Positions 32,551 to 45,849 of a DNA stretch of 64,000 nucleotides are shown here, in pieces (the stretch's first letter is position 1; every line of letters begins with the position of its first letter). The notes beneath the pieces were generated by a model that was not told the DNA's origin, searched no databases, and saw only the letters and a program-made list of their open reading frames with translations. Position numbers and translations under genes: made by a program. The DNA is taken from assembly GCA_011316305.1 (NCBI GenBank), contig SAUG01000012.1, forward strand, positions 496,001-560,000, written 5' to 3'. This DNA is from Rusavskia elegans. Its lineage: Eukaryota; Ascomycota; Lecanoromycetes; Teloschistales; Teloschistaceae.

Positions 32551-35500
32551 ATGTCTACGGGCGCGCTCCTAGACCAGGATTTTGGCTCAGAATCAGAAGA
32601 TGACAACTTCAATCCCGCCCCGGCCGATGAATCAGACAATGAAGTAGCTGCCGATTCAGACCCTGACGCGAGACCGGGTACGAAGTCAGGAACAGACCGC
32701 CGGAGGAGTCGTCAGTCGGAACCCGATGAGGTCAAAGAAGAAGATGACGAGGAAAACAAAGATTCCGCATCCGTACTGGATGACAGTAAACCATTCAGAG
32801 GACCTGGTCTCGATGAGGAGGACGAAGGTGAGGAGGTGAATGGAGCTGGAGGTGAGGAAGAAGAGGAAGATGAAGAGGATCTGGAAGAAGACGATGATGA
32901 GGAAGACGTGGTCGCCGTTGGTCATACCATTCTACACATACGACTTCCCGTTCGCTAAGCTTTCTCTGCAGGGTCGCCCCAGGAAGAGGGCTCGAAGAGA
33001 TCCTAGAAACCAGTATCTCGACGTCGAGGCTGAGGTAGATGAAGAGGAGGATGAGGGTGACGAAGAAGATGAGGAAGGCAACGCCGAAGGTTTCATCGCC
33101 GATACTCATCCCGACGATGTAGCAGATCTCCCCGACGGTGCCGAGACAGATGATCGACGCCATAGAGAACTAGATCGGCAACGCGAGAGGTTACAACAGC
33201 TGGATGCCGAGAAGGAGGCAGAGCGATTGAGAAACCTTTATGGACGCTCGCGGACCACGACTGCGAGGGACACGGTTACCGTCCCCAAGCGCCTCCTGCT
33301 GCCGAGCGTTAACGATCCCAGCATTTGGGGTGTTAAGTGTAAGCCTGGAAAAGAACGAGAGGTCGTCTTCTCCATCGTTAGGCGGCTCGAAGAGCGCTCT
33401 CTGACTAGGAACCCTTTACCCATCTTCTCCGCCTTTGAACGGGGCAACAGTATCCCTGGATTCGTCTATGTCGAGGCACGTCGACAAGTCGACGTCACCA
33501 CCGCGCTTGATGGACTGTCCAATGTGTATCCCAGAGGCGACAAGACCGTCCTGATCCCCATCAAGGAGATGCCCGATCTATTTCGCGTCAACAAGACCGA
33601 GCAGCTCGCAATTGGCGCATACGTCAGGATTAAACGGGGCAAGTATGTCGGCGACTTGGCAATGATCGATGATGTCGAGGAGAACGGACTTGGTGTCACC
33701 CTAAGAATTGTGCCGCGACTTGACTATGGCCAGAACGAGGACATGAATGCACCGATGATTGACGGAGGCATCAAAGGAGAGTTGCAAAAACGGAAAAGGC
33801 ATGCGGCATATGGTTCAACTAACCCTGCCTTGCGACCTCCACAACGTCTTTTCAGTGACGCAGAAGCCAAGAAGAAACACTCAAAGCATCTGCAGTCACT
33901 ATCGACCTTTGACAAGAAGCATTGGCAGTACATGGGCGACCAATTCGTCAATGGATTTCTGATCAAGGATTTCAAGCTCCAGGCTTTGATCACGGAGAAC
34001 GTAAATCCCACTCTCGAGGAAGTTACACGCTTCACGTCTGGCGCTGAAGACGGAACGGAAAATCTCGATTTGACTGCCCTGGCTACAAGTCTCAAAACCG
34101 GCACTGCAAAGGACAGCTACCTTCCAGGTGACATGGTAGAAGTGTTCGAAGGGGAACAGCAGGGCGTATGCGGAAAAGCAATCTCCGTCCAGGGCGATAT
34201 AGTCACGTTGAACGTTATTGAAGGAGACCTCCGCGGCCAGACGATTGACGTTCCTAGCAAAGGCCTGCGAAAGAGGTTCAAAGAAGGCGACCATGTTAAA
34301 GTCATTGGCGGTAGCCGTTTCAGGGACGAAGTCGGGATGGTTGTTCAAATCAAGAAAGATCAAGTGACTATACTCAGTGATCTCAGCATGCAAGAAATCA
34401 CGGTATTCAGCAAAGATTTACGCGAAGCCAGCGACTCTGGCATCGCAGGTGGGCTGGGTATGTACGACATACACGACCTGGTACAGCTTGAGTAAGTGTC
34501 CCACACAAAGGTTCGAGAAATTTCATTTACGTATCATTAGCCCGGCGACCGTTGGCTGCGTTACAAAGGTCGACCGAGAGTCACTGCGTGTCCTGGACCA
34601 GAATGGATCGGTCAGATCTGTGGTGCCCTCTCAGATCTCCAACAAAATCGAGAGACGACGCAACGCTGTGGCTACCGATCGAAACGGATCGGAAATCAGA
34701 AGCGATGATACGGTCCGGGAGATTGGAGGCGAACAGAAACAGGGAGTCATTCTGCACATCTACCGCTCTTTCCTTTTCTTGCACAACCGTGAGCAAACGG
34801 AGAACTCTGGTATTTCGGTTGTGAGGGCCACCAACGTGGCTACGGTCGCTGCCAAAGGAGGCAGAGTTGCGCAAGCCAGTAGCGGACCAGATCTCAACAA
34901 AATGAACCCAGCTCTCCAACGAAACGGCGTCAACGGTAACGCCACCATGCCACCACCCAAATCCTTCGGGCGAGATCGGGCACTGGGGCAGACTGTCACA
35001 ATCCGCAAGGGGGCTTACAAAGGATTGCTGGGGATCGTCAAGGACACCACAGATACCGAAGCTCGGGTCGAGCTACATACCAAGGCAAAAACCATCACAG
35101 TGGGCAAAGATACACTAGGATTCAAGGAGTCAGTAACATGCTTCAATGATATTGCAGCAACGTTGTTAACCATTCACAGTCCCCTTACTGGCCAGAGTAT
35201 CGACTATCAGCGGTTCACTGGATCCCGCGGTCGAGGAGACGGTGGCCGTGGTGCCTTTGGTGGAGCAACACCGGCGCGAGATCCAGCCTGGTCCAGTAAT
35301 CGCACGCCGATGGGAATACCCCAAGGAGGTCGAACGCCGGCTTGGGGAGCTGCTGCGCGAAGTAAGTCCTACCCTTACGATTCGACTTTGCAGCGACGAG
35401 TGATTGACGTGGCACAGCGCCGGCATGGTCCGGTGGAGCAGGTTCATCCGCGAGGACGCCAGCATGGCAACAGAATGCCACGTCAGGAGGCAGGACGCCT

Positions 35501-36005
35501 GCTTGGGGCGCTGCAGATGGCGGGCGAACGGTCAATCCTTATACAGATGGTAGTCGGACAGCGTATGGAGGGGGAGCAACAGGAAGTGTGAGTGCTCATG
35601 AGACTAAGTTGGCATGACTGCGGCTGACACTGCATAATGTAGCGAACGCCAGCGTGGAACCCAGCCGGGACAGGACATCACGATCCATTTGGCGGAGGCA
35701 GGACTCCTGGGTACGAGTCCTCGAGAACGCCAGCATATAGCCAGACGCCGGCGGGATCAGGGTATGGCGACAATTGGTCGTCTTCGAACGGGACGCACAA
35801 CAGCAACCGCGCTTACGATGCTCCCACGCCTGGCAAGGATGTATACGCTGCGCCGACACCGAGCGGAGGCTACGCATCAACGCCAGCCGCAGCGGCATCG
35901 ACGCCCAAGCCTGGATACGCGGCAGATGCACCGACGCCGTACAGCGGTCAGGCGGAGACGCCAGCAGCCGATGATGGGCCGGGATATGATGAGTTGAGCG
36001 ACTAA
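32551..36005 (+). CDS. spt5: Transcription elongation factor Spt5
   Basis: Large subunit of DSIF (Spt4-Spt5), which clamps RNA polymerase II and couples elongation to processing. Proposed exons: 32551-32916, 32972-34491, 34541-35128, 35180-35361, 35418-35587 and 35643-36005, 1062 residues. The first 180 residues are very acidic (Glu/Asp runs), with [10 protein letters not shown] across intron 1; the exact donor there is the least certain join. The NGN domain ([21 protein letters not shown]) is at about 215-310, where Spt4 binds. KOW units follow: [57 protein letters not shown] and [18 protein letters not shown]. Splicing introns 3-5 restores a C-terminal repeat region with RTPAW units ([17 protein letters not shown] and further copies), the fungal CTR phosphorylated by Cdk9/Bur1, ending DELSD. 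Confidence 0.95.
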
Positions 36006-36840
36006 GACGTTCAGATGGGCATCGCTCGGTGCGATAGTCAGTCTGCCGGCGTTTTCACCCACAGCATTTGCAGGAAAGAGGGATCATCTGAAAGGTTGTA
36101 GGATTAAAAACCGGTGCTTCATGGAATGGATTCTTGGGATTGGGCTAGCATTTGCTTTGATTGACTACACTGCCAGGTCAACCATGGATTGGATCGAGCT
36201 TGGTCTTCACGAGATAGTTCAAGATAACGAGATGGGTTGTCGGGTTGAGTACAACAGAACAGGTGCTACCAAATATATCATGGATCAGCTGCGCCATGTC
36301 TGATGATCATCTGCCATCCTTAGTCGATTCCAGCTGAATCCATGCATAGATTGACCAGCGAGAAGGTCGTCTGGCTTCGAACACGGTGGCTTTTGGTTCA
36401 TGGTATTATCACCACTGTTCAGAGCATCACAACGAGCTGCTTTGTTCTCATCCTTGGAGTAGATAGTCGCAGTATTCGAGGGTGCCTCGGGTGCTTCGGT
36501 GATTGGTGGTAGTTGAGCCTCATTACAAATACAACTAAAGTACGGTCTACGGAGTACCAAAACCCAGAATGCGCAATTCATCCAAATGCATCTAGAACCC
36601 CAAGCGTCCAGTAGTGAGTGACATCAACCCGCACTTCACCTACGACATCCCGTACTACTACCCGTTCCCCTACAAACCCAATTCATTCACAGTCAGTACT
36701 AATCCCTACTCTTCACCGACCTGACCGCTATTCCTTACTTGCACTTCCCTTCCCTGCCGAATTCAAGCAACCACAAACGTTCAACTTCTACCAATCAACG
36801 CCAAAGTCGAGTCACAGTTCCGTATGGCTTCTATACCATC
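36006..36840. other. Intergenic, Spt5 to patatin lipase
   Basis: 835 bases. Pyrimidine-rich DNA near 36620-36790 with repeated TACC/TACT words is probably the lipase promoter and leader. An upstream first exon for the lipase cannot be excluded. Confidence 0.5.
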
Positions 36841-39416
36841 ATGTCCTTACTGCAGACTTCATACTTGCTTGGGTCCTTGACCTTTCAGCATGGAAACCCT
36901 CGTCAGTCTCCACCCGACACCGAGTCCCGCGTCTGCAGCCCGAGATCTCTTCAACCCAAGGCTTCAATCGCACGCTTGGTCCAGTTTGCACGATATCCAG
37001 TCGAGAACGTCGCCGAAGCCGTCGAGGACTGGTATGATGGAACGACAAAGGCCGAGAGGGATAGAAGACAGAGTTTAGAGGATCAAAAGCAGCTGCTGTA
37101 CCTCAAGTTACGCCAGGTATTGACCCTGTCAATTTTGCTCTAACGGACAGAAAAGCGCTGACACTTCGTGATTCAGTCGTCCAGTGCTACCGAATGGCAA
37201 GCCACAGCTACCGAGCTCGATTTGCTCGAGGGCAATAATGACTGGAAGTCCCTCGACGACTCTCCCGACTACGATGCATCCCTCGTCCTCGCCCGCCTAA
37301 AGCAGTTGGACGAAGCCCGCATCAGCTGCGATGTCGGCCGTATGCTCTTCCTGATCCGCACCTCCCTGACTCGAAATTTGGGCGACATGGGTAACATCAG
37401 GTTGTACAAGCATTCTCACACCGGCACCAAGGACCTTATCGAAAGGTACATCACCTCCGCCTTAGCTACTCTGGACGCCTTGCTCGACGTTTCTGCGAAA
37501 TGCAAGTGCGATGGCCTCGAATCCAAATATATCCTTGAGCAAGTCCTCTTCTCAAGGCAGGCCTTTGGGAGAAGCGCTCTTCTGCTCTCGGGTGGAGCGA
37601 CATTTGGTATGAATCACATCGGTGTCCTCAAGGTCCTTTGGGAAGCTCGGCTTCTACCTCGAATCATCTCCGGCGCCTCCGCCGGAAGTATCGTCTGTGC
37701 AGTCCTTTGCACGCGAACGGATGAAGAGATTCCTGAGGTTTTGGACAACTTCTGCCATGGAGATCTGGCGGTCTTCGAAGAAGAGGGGAATGAGCAAGGT
37801 CTACTGGGAAAAGCTGCTCGCTTCCTGAAATTTGGGGCAATGTTCGACATCTCCCATCTTACTAGGGTCATGAAAGACCTTCTTGGCGGCATGACCTTTC
37901 AAGAATCCTACAATCGAACCCGGAAAATCCTGAACATTTGCGTATCGAGTGCCAGTCTCTACGAGCTACCACGGCTTCTCAACTACATCACAGCTCCCAA
38001 CGTCTTGATCTGGTCAGCCGTGTAAGTGCTCTTGCACTTTTCGCGAGAAGACGTCTCCACTAAACGATTTGTAGCGCTGCTTCATGCTCTGTACCTTTGG
38101 TCTTCTCTGCAGCAACGATCCTCGCCAAAGACCCGAAAACCGGCGAGGCCGTGCCTTGGAACCCTTCGCCACAACGCTGGATTGACGGATCTGTTGACAA
38201 TGACCTCCCGATGACACGTCTCGCCGAGATGTTTAACGTCAACCACTTCATCGTCTCTCAAGTTAATCCGCATGTCGTACCCTTCCTTCTGAAGGAAGAA
38301 GATTCTATAACTCAACAAGCACAACAATCGGCCGCCTCAACACCGTCTGGACCGTCTTGGCTACATAGCGCAACCCACCTTGCCAAAGACGAGGCTCTGC
38401 ATCGAATGCGGACCATGGCAGAAATCGGCATTTTCCCCAATACTCTGACTAAAGCCATCTCGGTTCTTAGCCAAAAATACTCGGGCGACATCACAATCTT
38501 CCCTGAGATATCATACAATGACTTCCCACGCATGCTCTCCAACCCCACTCCGGAGTTCATGACGAACGCTATGCTTTGTGGTGAAAGAGCCACATGGCCT
38601 AAGCTTAGTCGGATAAGAAACCACTGCGCTATCGAGCTGGCACTGGACGATGCAGTACAGAAGCTTAGAGCCAGGGTAGTCTTCAGTCCCAGCCAGGTAG
38701 ATCTACGGATTGGTATTCCGCCGCGGTCGAGATCAGACATTCGTAAAGAAGGTCGTGGACGGGGGAAACGTAGAGAACGGCCACTGTCACAGAACAGCGC
38801 GCCCGCTACAGCGCCTGCTGATCCGCCGAATCTCAACAAGGTTTTGAAGAAACCTCATCGGAAATCCCGAAGCATGGCAACGACCCAAGATGCGAATGGA
38901 ATGATTGCAGCGGCGGCGGTACCTCAGATCTCAACGCACGACCTTGCTTCCATTGACGTGCCTGGTACTCATGATACAATGACATCCTCTGGAGGCGAGA
39001 CATCAATTTATGCAAGTTCGAGGAATTCTTCTTCATCCACCCTCTCAATTACCTCGCCATTCGACTCGCCTGCCTCGCCACCCTCCTCACCCACCAGAGC
39101 TGGCCACAACCGCTTTTCCGCATCTCAGCCGTCCACACCTTCAGGAACCTACTTCTGGGACTTGACCTCCAATTCGACGAATGATCTACCACCCCAACCA
39201 AAAGCCAAGGACTCGCCTACGCTATCTTCGTTTCTTTCAATGACGCCGAAGACTGGGACGAAACCGAGCTCCACGGAATCGAAGTACAAACGGCTTTTCC
39301 ATCCCAAGACGCTCGTTAGCCTCAAGTCACCCAAGTCACCCAAAACATCCAAGTCACCGAAGGAAGGGACTGATAGGCCGTTGCCGGACAGGTCGTCATC
39401 AGACCGGACATATTGA
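36841..39416 (+). CDS. Patatin-domain triacylglycerol lipase (Tgl3/4/5-like)
   Basis: Lipid-droplet lipase that mobilises stored triacylglycerol. Proposed exons 36841-37116, 37177-38021 and 38075-39416, 820 residues; the first exon is uncertain because the frame is open upstream without ATG. An N-terminal DUF3336 region (VEDWYDGTTKAERDRRQSLE; TATELDLLEGNNDWK) is typical of fungal TAG lipases. The patatin domain starts at SALLLSGGATFGMNHIGVLK (oxyanion Gly-rich loop), followed by GASAGSIVCAVL with nucleophile Ser about residue 260. WIDGSVDNDLPM supplies the dyad Asp. Both catalytic residues are present. The C-terminal third is Ser/Pro/Lys-rich and disordered, with tandem KSPKSPKTSKSPK, a plausible phosphorylation region. 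Closest by domain order are yeast Tgl4/Tgl5; ortholog choice is not settled. Confidence 0.9.
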
Positions 39417-40696
39417 CACGGAAAGTTAGCTGCTCGTCTTCAAGTTTTACTTCAAGGCATTTCTCAAGTATTGGCATTTTTTGATCGCGCGAATACCCTA
39501 CGGCGAAATCGATGATATGTATATGAATGACATGATCATGATGGCGACGGCGTTTATCATATCCTTTGGGAGCATGCATTTGATTCGGGAGCATTGCATT
39601 CTGTATGGTTGGTTGGACAGGCATGGTCTGTTTGAACCCCATGGGTATTTTTATACTGGTAAGGTCGCGAGCAACATGTAGGAATCGAACAAGAGACTGC
39701 AATACGTTCGTTAGTCTATCATGACAGTGAGAAACGAATAAGGTAAGTAGTCATGAGCTAGATAGCTATATGAAAGACATTCAGGGGCTCGCTCCAATGT
39801 AACTCTTCTTTTTCTTTGACACAACAGACAAAGTTCAGATACCGTGTGCCCACTTCTAGACACCCTGCTAGTCCATCATTGAATCCCAGCTTGCAAACAT
39901 AAGATACAATTACGTTTCTTCAATTTCCATAACACACCACGTTTCCTTCTTCACGATATATGATAAACTTTCGACCCGTCTCACGGCATTACGACATGAC
40001 GACTCTCGAATAGCTAATGTATATCACGCAAGATACAGCACCGGCATCACATATACTATACCGCCCTCTCACCCAAGTGAGTACCTCACAACCTCATACT
40101 CCTTCCTCCCTCTAACATACAAATCATCCGCTCCCTTCCATAGCGCTAAAATCCCTACTCTTTTAACACCCCTACTTACTAATCGTGACACATGTAATGA
40201 ATGATTCCGAACCCAGTAATCATATTTGATACAAATATACATACACAGCATGCCCTCCCTATTTCTTGGTTATGGATACTGGATGTATTTTCCATTTCGG
40301 GATATCGCTATCCTTAAGTTCCGCCCTCCAAGTGAGTTCTTCATTCCATGATAGTCGTGTTACTGATTCTGAGGTTCGGTAGATCAGCTTGTGGATGGAT
40401 GGATTTCCCGGTCTGAACGTATATCCTTAATATGCATCTCGTGTCACGGAAGATATATGACAGAGGCTATTATACGTGCAGCAGAAAGCGAACATAAAAT
40501 AATGGTTGGGGCTTTTTCAAAACGATTATCGGTATGGGACGTTGCTTCATCATTGGACTCGGGACACCACTTGAATCTTGCAAGATACCCTTTTCTCCCA
40601 GACTCCCAGAACTCTGCACCAAGACCCAAACACCTCTCAAGAATACACCAACCCGATCATATAACATCATCCATATCCCCACCCTCGTCTTCCAAC
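39417..40696. other. Convergent intergenic, patatin lipase and Spc7
   Basis: 1.28 kb of A/T-rich DNA between converging genes. The C/T-rich stretch just right of 40680 is already Spc7 coding sequence. No gene or RNA recognised. Confidence 0.5.
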
Positions 40697-43600
40697 CTAC
40701 TTCTTTCCCCTTCCCTTGATTTTCTCCTCCAACCTCCCCACACACCTCACCCATCCCCCCCTCTCACCCCCTTCCTCCTTCAACCTTCCATCCACCCACT
40801 CCCTCATCCTCCCCTCCTTCAACTCCTCCCCATAAACAACTCTAACATCGCTCCTCACCGCAACTTCCAAGCCCTCTTTGATCCCTTCTTCCCCTTCCCC
40901 GCCTCTCGCCTGCACTTGGAAGCTGACTTCGAGTTTGGTTCTGATTTGTTGCAGGAGGAGCACAGCTTGGACGTTCATGACCTCGTCTGAGAGGATAGAG
41001 GTGATGGTTATGTATTGCGTGGTCAGTGAACGAACCTCTTCCGCGATGGTGAGAGCGACGTCCCAGTTTCTGGACACGAAGCCGAGGAGGTCCGGGGTGC
41101 TAGTTGAAGATTGGGCGAGGCATTGGAGCTGGGCGCGGATGATTTGGAGGAAGAAGCGTTTCTCGGTTGTTAAAGGCTTGGGGTGGTGTTCGTGGGTATC
41201 GGCGATGTAGGTTAGGCTGATGGGTGAGTTGTCTTTGTTTGTTGTTGGGGGAGAGGAGGAGGAGGGGGAGAGGAAAGACGAGGGGGTGAAGTAGAGTTGG
41301 AGGGAATCTTTGTAGGTCATTGTGAGGGCGGACCCGGTTGCGGAGATGATTTTCCATCCGTAGGTTTCTTCAAGTGCTGTCACGTTTTCTGTAGCCATCT
41401 TCAGTATGCGCTATACGTGTGCAATGCAGAACGCATTTCTACCTTGAAGAGCTGCCACCTCTGACTTTTTCCACCCACGAGACTCCTGGCGGACTCTCTC
41501 CGCCTCCTTGATTTCCGCGTGATATTCATCTCGCCGTTCCACGGCATCTTGGATACTTTGCTCGTTAGCTCGAAGCTCTTGTTCTAGTTGATCGGCGAGT
41601 CTCTGTTTAGCTTGGAGGTCCTCGTCGATAGCAGCCAGCTGCTCCCTGGCCTGTCGCAGCTCGTCCTGATCACAGCTCGCTAGCTCATCTGCCTGGGCCT
41701 GCAGAATCTGGTGCTCATTTCGCAGTCGCTCACTTTCTTCTAGGAGATTCGGCAGCAATGCTTCAACATGACGCTCCTGCTGAGATAAGACTTGGGCATC
41801 CTCATCCATACCGTTGCTGATCTGTACCAGACCTTCTTTGAGACCATCAAGCAGCTTCATGCGCCATTCGTACCACATTGCCTTGCTCAGAAGCCTAGCG
41901 TGAGTCTTGACATTCTTGAACTGATTGTCCATGAGGGCCTTGACTTCTGGAGGAGCGGTCATGTACTCGCGGAAAAGAGCAGGGTTATCTTCGTATGTGT
42001 CAGCCTCGATCTCCCGCACGATGCTCCGCCCTTCTGCGATATATCGCTTCAATTCACGGCATGACTGTGACTGTTAGCTTCATAAAATGGTTGCTGGTAA
42101 TATTGGACATACATGTTGATACAATTCAAGCATGGGCACGGTACAAGCTCCAGCAACGACGGATTTCTCCAGGAGGGCTTCAGTGCTGGACTGCTCAGGA
42201 TCTGCTGAAGCTTTCTTAGCACTGCTCTCGAGTGCGGTTGGTGCGACTGTGAGCCTTCGCTTGGTCGTTGTCAACTCCATGAATCGAATACTGGTCATGT
42301 TCAGGAAATCTTGTAGGTGGATACGATCTTCTGTTTCGGCTGGTTCTGTTGCTTTCGGTTTGACGTTCTCCAACTTCTCCTCAAACGAGACCATTGGCTT
42401 CTCTGCGCTCGGAAGATCACTCACGTCCTTGAAACGAGCCTGTCCTTGCGGTGTTGTCATCAAGGCGCCTTTGGAAGGCGACGCCCCTACTGAAGGGGTG
42501 TTCATTCTGTTATTGCCCAAGGTCTCAACGAGACTTGGCCTAGCTGATCTGAGATGACGGCGAGTGGTCTCACTCTTCGAAGGTGGCGCTGGAAGCTTGA
42601 TCTTCTTCACTGGACTGCCTTGTCGGCCCATGACGCCCTTGGGGCTCATTCCGTCCTCGTCTTCGTCTACATCAAGCTCGGCTGGTCTCTTTCCAAGGAT
42701 TCCTTTAGCAGCGCCTACATGTAAGCTCTTTCTGGTCTTGGTTTTCTTCTTTTGAGGAGTTAGGCTTTCAATCTTGTCCTTCAAGCTCGTCGTTGCGTCT
42801 TTCTGCTCCTCGGAGTCTTGAGAATCTGCTTCCATCTGTAGGATACCACGTCCACTTTGTCGGCGTTCTTCTTCTGCACGTTCCTTTTCGAGTTCGTTCT
42901 CCATGACTCGTGGGTCCTCGAATCGTACACCTGTTGGTGCTGGCCCGTTCGAAACGAATGTTTGAGCACTTTGATGAATCGAGCCTCGTCGATCAAGGAG
43001 CTCAGTTACACGCGGTGAACCGAGGCCTTCCTTATCAGCACCCAGTCCCGAAGAACGACGGCGACGGGGTTTCAAGACAATTTGAGCCGTTGGGATGGCG
43101 TTGATGTCGTTGCCTTTGAAGACTGGGTTCTTGGTGACAGCTTTAGGAGATGTTACGGAATTCCCAGTCTCCTTCTGAAACAGTTTCTTTGGCGAACCCG
43201 TTCTCAAAGCAATGTTCTTAGATGGCGGCGTCTTGCCCGGCGTAGTAGGTCGAGGTCCCACTTGAGGCGTTACCTGCTTGGACGGGGTAGAAACCTTCTT
43301 CAAGGGAGTTGTCTGGCGGGACCCCGCCTTGGGTGTGAGAGACTGTCTTGCGATCATTAATGCAGGAGACTTGCTTGGGTCACGCTTGCTTGGACTTCCG
43401 GATTCCGAGGTTCTGGTACCGGACGCCCTAAAGATTGCAGCGTTGGTGTTTAGACTCGCTCCTGGAGTAGTGCTGGCTGGCCCATCGTAGAATGGATCCA
43501 TTGAGAGCTGACCAAGATCTGTCTCGTGTTCCATGATGGTCTTTGCCCGAGTCTTCTCGGCCTCGCTCAGGGGTTTAGGGAGGATTGCACCAACAGCCTG

Positions 43601-45635
43601 AGTTACGTCCATCTCCATGGTCTGGTCTTCGAGCGGCTCAGTACGTTCGGTGATCGATGGTAGTATGCCTCCGGCCGCGAATGTGATGTCCATATCTTCA
43701 TCCATTGCGGACGAATCTATACTTTCCCATCGCGTCTGCGGCTTCGTGGTCTGTTGCTGGCCAGGTTTGTGCCCCAACACGCCTCCGATAACAGTAGTGA
43801 AGTCCATCGTCAATTCTTCGTCTTCCTCGTCACTCATCTGAGGCTTGGAGCCAACAGATGGCTTTGTCTTGGTTTCGGTGCCGTTATATTCAATGCCTCC
43901 AATTGCTGTTGTGAAATCCATGGTTTCATCTTCATCCGTGGAGCTTGCGCCAGACGATCGGCGGCTTTGTCCAATGCTACGCCTTGGGCCTTTGACACCA
44001 GATCTGCGTCGATTCTTCTCAGGCGAAGCCTGGCTCTTGTGGTTGACGGGTAATATGGAACCAGCCGCTTGCGTGAAGTCCATAGTCGCTCCTCCCTCGT
44101 TGTCGTCCTGCTGGGTATGCATGCCTGACCTAAACTCCGGAGAGAAAGGATTGACATTTTCCTGGTCCTGAAGGGCACTTGGATTGCCAATAACTTGAGG
44201 CACATACTTGCCTTTCTTCATCCAAGGTTGGAATGCATTGGTAACCTCATCATCCGCCATTTCCATAGTGATGTCACCGTGTTCATCATACTCTATGCCT
44301 TGAGTGCCTGCTTGTTTTGCAGCTTGCCGGAGTGCTTCATCAAGTCTTCCACTGGATGCAGTACTCGAGCCTCCGCTAGATCGAGCAGAAAGGACAGACT
44401 GAGCAGTCACATCATCATCATCGACCTTCACAGTGCTTTCGTCTTCCACGAGATCCTTGTCGTCGGAATCAGACGAATCGGCTTCGTCTTCTTTAACAAA
44501 TGCCTTATTTCCAGTATCCTCGCTATTGACAGAGCCCCCGCTTGATGGGCTTGACGAGAATTCTTCTGGGTTGTTGAAATTCATTGGAGGGATTCCCGAG
44601 CTTCGACGACGTTTCTTCTGGTGAAGATCGCGCTGAGGAGCAGGAGAAACCTTGGCAGTAGGCTCTTCTACTTGTGCCGGAGGAGTAGACGGTGGCTCTG
44701 ATGGATCAGAACCCGGTAAAGGAGAGCGTGGCTGTGACTGTGGTGATGTCGGTGCTATAGTAGATAGACCCGATGCTCGCCGAGTGGAGTTGCCCGAAGC
44801 AGAAGATGTGGTCGAGTCCTCTGGCAGTTCTACGACCTCCCAAGTATGCAAAGTCGCGTCTGGTGCAAACGATACTCTTCGATTCGCTAGTGACGATCAG
44901 CGAGAAGTAGGTCATAAAGGGAGCTTTATGAGGTAGACGCACCTAAAGATTTACGTCTGGCGTCTTTACGTGCATTCTCTTTCTCCCGCCGCTCACGCTC
45001 CCTTGCAGCTTCTTGCTGTTCTTCTTCTGTTCGAACCGCAACCAAACTCTGTGCTTGTGATAAGGAGCTGAGATCCGCCGCACCACTTCGTCTCAGCGAA
45101 GACCCACTGAAAGGATTCGGTAATGCCACCTCTGCAGAAACGATACCATTGGTGCCATCAGACGTATCGATCAGCATTCCTTCTTGCGTGCTGCTTCGTT
45201 GGCTTTCCGGCGTTCGCTTTCGCGGAGATTTGGTTGGAGACGGCGGTTGCTTACGCGGAGATTGCGTTTGTCGACGCGCATTCGGATGGGGTGGAATCTG
45301 CTTTGGGGGCGAGAGTGCGACTGTGGGCTTCAAGATTGATTTCACGAAAGGCGCTACAGTTGCCTGAGAACGAAATCAGAATCTCCTTTCGTCATATCTC
45401 GGAGGTTGCCTACCTCTCTTCGGTTGCCAGTGGTTTCCTTGAGGGCATCTAGTCCACCCGGACCAATGCTCTTGCTGCGCGACTTCTTGTGAGATGCTTT
45501 GGGAGCCTCTGCCAAGGTAGTAGAGTCGAACGTGGTGTTCTCCTTGTTCACCGTATCTGGGGAAGGCATATGCGCGATCGACTTGCGTGATCGCGGGCGC
45601 TGGGTCTTCACCTTGGGACTCTCCATCGTCGCCAT
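40697..45635 (-). CDS. spc7: Kinetochore scaffold Spc7/KNL1/Spc105
   Basis: Outer-kinetochore KMN component that recruits the spindle checkpoint and PP1. Exons on minus: 45635-45414, 45363-44943, 44886-42113, 42064-41443 and 41388-40697, 1576 residues; a second in-frame ATG at 45737 would add 34. Seen in order: a PP1-docking SILK motif (VKSILKPT, about 81-88); the RVSF motif (NRRVSFAPDA, about 216-225) split by intron 2; five MELT-like repeats at about 480-650 (TMDFTQAAGSILP, TMDFTTAIGGI, TMDFTTVIGGV, DMDITFAAGGILP, EMDVTQAVGAILP), docking sites for Bub3 after Mps1 phosphorylation; disordered basic DNA; then the conserved LQDFLNMTSIRFMELTTTKRR, long coiled coil, and the C-terminal double-RWD region (GWKIISATGSALTMTYKDSLQLYF). 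Divergent from rps11. Confidence 0.95.
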
Positions 45636-45849
45636 TACCCATGAAGCGTGCCACAGCTGTGTCTCGGTGATATCGCGTGAAAAGCGTACCCAATGTTGAC
45701 GTTTGGAGGGATATGGCGTCTGTAAACACGCTGACATAAGCCACGTCTAACTTCGCGCTATCGCCAACCGAGAAGCTTGGCAGCCCACATTCGAGGCGTA
45801 AAAACAACTTCAATCCAACGACAGACAATCTATCTCAGCAACCGCAATC
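45636..45849. promoter_or_regulatory. Compact divergent promoter, Spc7 and ribosomal protein S11
   Basis: Only about 214 bases (112 if Spc7 starts at 45737) separate the two ATGs, so a cell-cycle gene and a ribosomal protein gene must share or overlap promoters. No consensus TATA is seen; a CACGT core lies at about 45741. Confidence 0.6.
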
